Assembly: GCA_003991915.1 (NCBI GenBank)
Contig: RQTK01000936.1
Coordinates: 13,961-77,960 of the forward strand
Origin: Elysia chlorotica
Lineage: Eukaryota; Mollusca; Gastropoda; Plakobranchidae
Reading direction: 5' to 3'
Length of the DNA: 64,000 nt
The notes beneath the pieces are model-generated. The model saw only the letters and a list, made by a program, of their open reading frames with translations. It searched no databases and had not been told where the DNA came from. This document shows positions 59,474 to 64,000 of this stretch, one piece after another. A program made the translations under genes and the position numbers. Each line of letters begins with the position of its first letter. The first letter of the stretch is position 1.

Positions 59474-61125
59474 GGCGGCTTAGTCATGCACAATGACAAA
59501 TTGGATTGCGTTAGATATTTTTAGAAATAAAGGAATTGGTTTCAACTCTTAAAATATTAAGTTTTAATACTCTTGTAAAGCCGTTTGTACTTAGAGGGCA
59601 TAATCAATAAAGTCAACTGAATTCCAAAAGTTCGGAACAGTGAGTTCTATATTATTTAAGGTGGTGATTGTAGGGAGGGGAGGGCCACAGACAGCATAAA
59701 AACAAAAACAGAAGAACAGAAAACGAAAAATATAAAGATAACTTAACTGGTGAGGAGTCTCAACCAAGCTTTTGTGTCACCACCACGTAACCATTATTTT
59801 CTTTTCGTTATCCAGTCTCTTTTGAAAGTAAGCCAAAGGCGGTTCGTGGCCCATTCTCACTTCTGAATAACAAGGCTACTTAATATTTCACTCTCGTCTC
59901 GTCTCTAGCTCTCTTAAAAGAGATTTACTAGTTTCGGAGACTTGTCAGGGTCTGGAAGTTGATCGCGTCAACAACAACGATAGTGTGAGAGAAATCTTTT
60001 CTTTTGCCATTTCAACATATTTTGTAACGATATGTAAATTACCTTGGTTTCTGGAGTCCGTTAAGGCAAGGAGTTTGTTAAAACTTAACGAAGAAGACAA
60101 AAGTGGTTGGGATGGTCAAGACAAATAGAACCGCTTTACATAAAATTATAGGATAGAAAGTGTCGAGATAGGAGTAATGAGGGAGAATGCAAAAAAGACG
60201 CTAGATATGGTAAAGAGGGTGGAAAGAGGATGGGGTAGACACAAAAAACAAAGGATTGGGGGTGGGTGGTGGGATACCGTTAAATTCTTCACTGTAATGT
60301 ATGGGTAAATTCAGTTTTGGCGCAGACAGCTTTAATGAGCGAGTACACCCATTCAACACACCGCGATGATTTACTCCATCCCACCAGTCGGGCAGCTCGC
60401 CTCCAAATTTTTTTTCCACGTCTTAATAAAAGCTCCCATACCGGTTATGAACGAAAAATCGATTTCCGAAAAACGTTTCGATTTTCCTTTGTAGCTTCTC
60501 CGAAGCATCCTTGGTACATCTGGGCTCCATCGTGTTTATAAAACCTCAAAACAGGTCTGGAACGTTGTGATGCAATGCCTTTTCCCGATAAATTTACAGC
60601 TGTTTATTTAATTTTTTTCCGTCCACATTTCTGATGAGATATTTGCCGCACGGTTCCAGTTGCTTCACGAGAAGTGTTTCCATATGCTGCTCGATGTCGC
60701 AAAAACACATTCCCAGACTTAGACATAAAAGTTCGGTTTGTGAATGGGAAAATGTTTCCCCTTCCCTACCCATGTTTTTATCCATCTCATTGAAATACAG
60801 ATGCCATCTGACGTCGATACTCAAAGTATCAGAGTGTAAAATATTCAAAACGTTTTCTATGTACCCTTTCTTGCAGCCATCTCCCCCGTCATCTTTCTAC
60901 CATAGTTCGTAAAAATTTGGTGACGGTGGCGTTAAAGTAAAGAAGGTCCAAAACATTCAATAGATAAACTTAACAAAACAAACAACAAATAATTCGTTCA
61001 CGGATGTTGAGACACGAATTCAAATGGCAGTAAGTAGTTTTGCAAAAAAGCGAAATGAAAAATGGTCATCAAATGACATTGCAAATCACCTTGTATACAT
61101 GTATATAAAACAGGTTTATCGAAAT

Positions 61126-61187
<62 letters not shown>

Positions 61188-63680
61188 GGGGGGGGAGGGG
61201 GCCGGCGTACAGATTATTGTCCTAAAAAAAAAAAGCGTGAGAAAAGTGTGTCAGAAGGCAGACGAGCAGGATGAGTCAATAATGATCTTCAATTTTGAAG
61301 GTTGAGACCTGGACGATGCTCGTAATATGAAAACCAAACGTCATTTCATGTTCAAACTCGCCACGTGGCTCCATGTAATTGATTTTGTCTTTTAAAGGGC
61401 TTGTTTACATAATAATGGAGGTTAAAGAGATATAAGGCGGGGAGAAGCAGGTTGAAAGAACATAATAATATTGATCATTTTAAAAAAAATGCCTCCGCGC
61501 TAAGGTAAAGCTTTCAACTGTCTGGCACTGGCTCTATAATCGGTTCCAAATTGCTTATGTCTCTAATAACGAGAGGAAAATTGGCGATTTGAAAGTTTCG
61601 CGGCCCCTTAACTAAATGCTTTAGTGGGCTTCCTGTATATGACGAGTGTAAACCTTGTAGAACCGCTTACTCCGCGATCGTTCGCCAGTGGTTTATTTGG
61701 CAGCTCTACGTCGGTCTAGCGTGACTAGCAAATCAAAATGTTTGCATCGAATTGGTCAGGTCACATCAAATATAGATCTCATGGCTGAGCCATCGATTTT
61801 CTATGGAATGCGATCCAGTCCATTGATGTTCTTATGCCACCCGAGGCAAGAATCAACCCCCTTTCTTCAATATTCAATAAAGCGATATATATGCTGGGGA
61901 TGTGAGCTGGCAGAAGCAATGGATTTGCTAGATCTTTTTTGCCATTTAAAAAAAACATAAAACCCATTACGTTCTTCCACACACTTGTCTGCACTGGTGA
62001 GGTATACTTTCCTGATCCTCCCTCCTCCTGTTTGTTGAGATCTCCAATGAAACAGGTTTTACAAACGGATATCTACGAAAACAATTTACTTCGAGAAAAG
62101 TTTATAACAAGGAGTCAACCACCCTTCCATTCGCATCTTTTCTGTTCTGCCCATCTCTCAATGAGCAATTAGCGTTTTGAGACCCTTTGAAGATTAATGA
62201 CATCTACTGACATTTCCATATTGTAAGACTTTAAAAGAGATAAATGCGATGTATTAAGCTTAACGATTTAAACTGTTACGAAATACAGTAACGGAAAACA
62301 TTATGCATTTAACCAGATCGATGGTGGCTCAGAAACAAAGTATAAATAATGAAAGCTTATGAAGCTGTTGCACAAATTGAGCAATCCTCTATCATAAATC
62401 ATATGGAGATATTTCCAAATTTGCTTTAACGTCGCCTACGCTTACAGTAAACGTGAATTGATTCATAGTTGTGTCTAGTGGGAATGGCACTTTGTATCTA
62501 ATTCGAGGCATTCTAATAGTAAAAAAAAATCAATTCATCTTAATTTGGGACATTCTCAAGAATAAACAACTGATACATTATTCACGAGAAAAAAAAAAAG
62601 AAAAAAAAAGATTGCATTTACGAACAAATGGTGTTTTATTTTTTTCTTAAAACCGCCCGTACTTTCCATGTGGCGTATCAAAAATGGTAAAGATTTCCAT
62701 GTTTTTAGATAATGAAATAAGAATTATGATGTTTCCTTAGGGGAATCAAATAATTATTTCAAATGGTAAGATCAACGAATCCCGGATCTAACAAATCGAT
62801 AGAATTTGATTAAATCTTGTAAATATGTTGGAGCGAGCCCATTCACGCAATTAAAAGTTAGAATTGCAATTTTATATTTTATTCTTTCTTAAACTAGCAG
62901 CCAATGCATCTTTTGTAAAAACTGGCCAGGTGAGATTGTACTTTTTACAGCGTTCAACTAGTCGCGCAGCATTGTTCTGTGCAATTTGTAGTTAACAAAG
63001 GATCTTCTCAGGGAACACCCGACTGCTACAATAGTCCAATCTTGACAATAGCAGCAAAGCGATTAACTTTTTAGTACCGTCTTTTGTGAGATAGTCTCTG
63101 ATGGATGTGATATTCTTAGTTGGGAAGTAAATTGTTTTACAAGGATTGTTTATTTGAGGTTTGATTGAAAATGTTTTATCTAGCATGTTCCCAATGTTTA
63201 AGTTTTTACCGCTTCGCTATCGGAGATTTTGTGATCAATTACGTTTATACACTTTTATATCAAAAAATCAATTAGGTGCATGTTGACAATATCAACCTCA
63301 AGTCGTAAAGAAAGGTGACTGTTGCTATGGCTCATCTTGAAAGTCAGAACTTTAAGTGAATCTTCGTTCTGTTCCCGGGCCCTGTCTAAGTATAGCCTTG
63401 CCATCATATGATCACTTTTTCTCGCTAGCATATGGACGCTTCAAATAAAATGTTTTCAAAATGGCAGTTCCGATGTGAACTATCAAAATTAATGAACGCA
63501 CGTTGTTAACATACTGGTTTTACAAGTTTCGCGTTTAAAACTTTATAGCAATGTCAATGAATATTGTTTATGACGGGGGAAATTGGCTGTGTCAGAAAAA
63601 AGAATATATATATACCACGTGATATAAAATTGTGTGTCCAAATATGCATGACATACTCACCTTCATGAAAGTTTGAGTTA

Positions 63681-63723
<43 letters not shown>

Positions 63724-64000
63724 TAGACACAGAGAGAGAGAGAGAGAGACAGACTATGATATTCTTCGAACATGAATATTCTGCATACTCTTGTTGTAAA
63801 TTTTACAGAAGAAAAGTGACAGACTAGTGATTGAGCTAACAATAAAGACCTAGTCATTGCGAAGATGCTTTTCGAACATCTCCACAAACATTACTGCACA
63901 CCTAGACGGACTTAATGTAAAAGTATGTAAATATCCAGAGACATTCCTAAGCACCCACCTTAATGTAGGTCTGGCAGGCAGAGAGCGGCAGGCCGACCAG
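52241..64000 (-). CDS. APBA: Mint/X11 (APBA) adaptor protein gene, 3' part with PDZ1 end and PDZ2
   Basis: Mint/X11 proteins are neuronal scaffolds that bind APP and Munc18 and act in synaptic vesicle release and receptor trafficking. Four exons are seen in transcript order: 64000-63959 (continues outside the window), 53312-53193, 52761-52621 and 52312-52241. All junctions are phase 0 with consensus splice sites. Together they encode the end of PDZ1 ([14 protein letters not shown], then SQTVVKL), the PDZ linker ([20 protein letters not shown]), all of PDZ2 ([33 protein letters not shown]) and the tail [23 protein letters not shown]. The Munc18-binding and PTB parts must lie to the right of the window. 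Paralogue number cannot be set, as most invertebrates have one such gene. Confidence 0.95.
52621..52761 (-). CDS. APBA: APBA-like gene, PDZ2 core exon
   Basis: The exon is 141 bp (47 codons, phase 0-0), with acceptor CTCCACAG and donor GAG/GTATAA. It encodes [20 protein letters not shown], then [20 protein letters not shown] and ASSVGE. It is almost identical to vertebrate APBA PDZ2. Confidence 0.95.
53193..53312 (-). CDS. APBA: APBA-like gene, PDZ1-PDZ2 linker exon
   Basis: The exon is 120 bp (40 codons, phase 0-0), with acceptor CCCCACAG and donor GTG/GTAGGT. It encodes [20 protein letters not shown], then [20 protein letters not shown]. It completes PDZ1 and starts PDZ2, including the carboxylate-binding loop YQLGFSV. 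Confidence 0.94.
53720..53988. repeat. (GA)n/(GACA)n tract containing an assembly gap
   Basis: A long GA tract is interrupted by 25 N at 53865-53889, then GA again, then (GACA)n. The true length is unknown because the assembly breaks inside the repeat. Confidence 0.97.
55432..55587. repeat. (CT)n microsatellite
   Basis: An approx. 150-bp CT tract with a few CCCT interruptions, on the opposite strand to the other GA tracts. Confidence 0.95.
57531..57772. repeat. (GACA)n minisatellite-like tract
   Basis: Three GACA blocks are separated by short GA-rich stretches. The longest block is about 105 bp. Confidence 0.95.
59406..59473. repeat. (GA)n microsatellite
   Basis: This is a pure GA tract. 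Confidence 0.95.
61129..61200. repeat. (GA)n followed by poly-G
   Basis: A GA tract runs into more than 15 consecutive G. Confidence 0.95.
62775..63240 (-). mobile_element. LINE reverse-transcriptase 3' fragment
   Basis: The minus strand reads [40 protein letters not shown] and [16 protein letters not shown]. In further frames come [10 protein letters not shown] and [20 protein letters not shown]. This is the end of a non-LTR reverse transcriptase (LxxxxxxSRLDYCNSLL … LHWLPVxxRIxYKxxxLTFxxxNGLAPxYLxDLI), of the CR1/L2 or Jockey-like type. Frameshifts and stops show it is dead. It lies inside the APBA intron, on the same strand as the gene. Confidence 0.72.
63680..63752. repeat. (GA)n microsatellite
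   Basis: This is an interrupted GA tract about 210 bp from the upstream APBA exon. Confidence 0.95.
63959..64000 (-). CDS. APBA: APBA-like gene, PDZ1 exon (cut by window edge)
   Basis: The last 42 bp of an exon read [14 protein letters not shown] and end at AAG/GTGGGT. This is the PDZ1 'LVGLPLSxCQ' block of Mint proteins. Phase 0 fits the exon at 53312. Confidence 0.92.

Larger units (their letters stand above)
53313..63958 (-). other. Large intron of the APBA-like gene
   Basis: The 10.6-kb intron has no recognised internal exon. It holds six GA- or GACA-type microsatellites, one with an assembly gap, and a LINE relic. Several unusually complex, less AT-rich patches occur at about 54100-54350, 57050-57330, 60330-60900 and 61290-62170. 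I see no other gene on either strand. Confidence 0.7.

Noticed and set aside
60594-60912. Open frames on both strands near 60.6-60.9 kb
   Set aside because: There is no protein similarity I can name. I treat the patch as possible conserved non-coding DNA instead.
1-64000. CRISPR array, bacterial operon or phage
   Set aside because: Introns, animal gene families and eukaryotic transposons show this is animal nuclear DNA. The regular repeats are microsatellites or LTR units.

Overview
The window looks like nuclear DNA of a gastropod-like mollusc. It is AT-rich, full of long (GA)n, (GACA)n and (AAT)n microsatellites, has short exons in long introns, and carries animal genes beside LINE, Helitron, MITE-like and Ty3/Gypsy remains. 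A short palindromic TCTAGATCT motif recurs at many unrelated sites. The species cannot be fixed from the sequence alone.

Region 1 (about 1-9.6 kb, minus strand): most of an acyl-CoA dehydrogenase gene of the ACAD10/ACAD11 type. Nine exon positions are visible. Two further exons required by protein homology and reading phase were not found. The gene has two complete, homologous terminal exons 1.8 kb apart. Both start in phase 0 after an AG and end in a stop, so two C-termini are possible, and one of them (…AKM) fits a peroxisomal PTS1 signal.

Region 2 (9.6-16.3 kb): no coding gene recognised. It holds hairpins, GA repeats, a tRNA-like/SINE-like segment, an exact 84-bp duplication and an approx. 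680-bp inverted-repeat element.

Region 3 (16.3-19.4 kb, plus): an uninterrupted 990-codon CDS for a C2H2 zinc-finger protein with about 13 fingers and a long S/T/P/H-rich tail, preceded by a spliced 5' UTR.

Region 4 (19.8-27.4 kb): transposon and gene relics. These are a 260-bp MITE-like element, a near-perfect approx. 400-bp-arm palindrome whose two arms carry the same broken Myb/SANT-like exon, a Helitron fragment, and a LINE endonuclease fragment lying between two 29-bp sequences that occur fused as one 58-bp unit 5.5 kb away.

Region 5 (27.46-44.2 kb, minus): a chained cluster of one Ty3/Gypsy LTR family, with six LTR starts and three internal regions. One copy keeps long Gag and Pol reading frames and looks nearly whole and young. 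The others are partial or shortened.

Region 6 (44.2-64.0 kb, minus): the 3' part of a Mint/X11 (APBA) neuronal adaptor gene. The last four coding exons are present, covering the end of PDZ1 and all of PDZ2. They are followed downstream by several kb of gene-free AT-rich DNA, perhaps a long 3' UTR, and preceded by a 10.6-kb intron with many GA/GACA tracts, an assembly gap and a LINE reverse-transcriptase relic.
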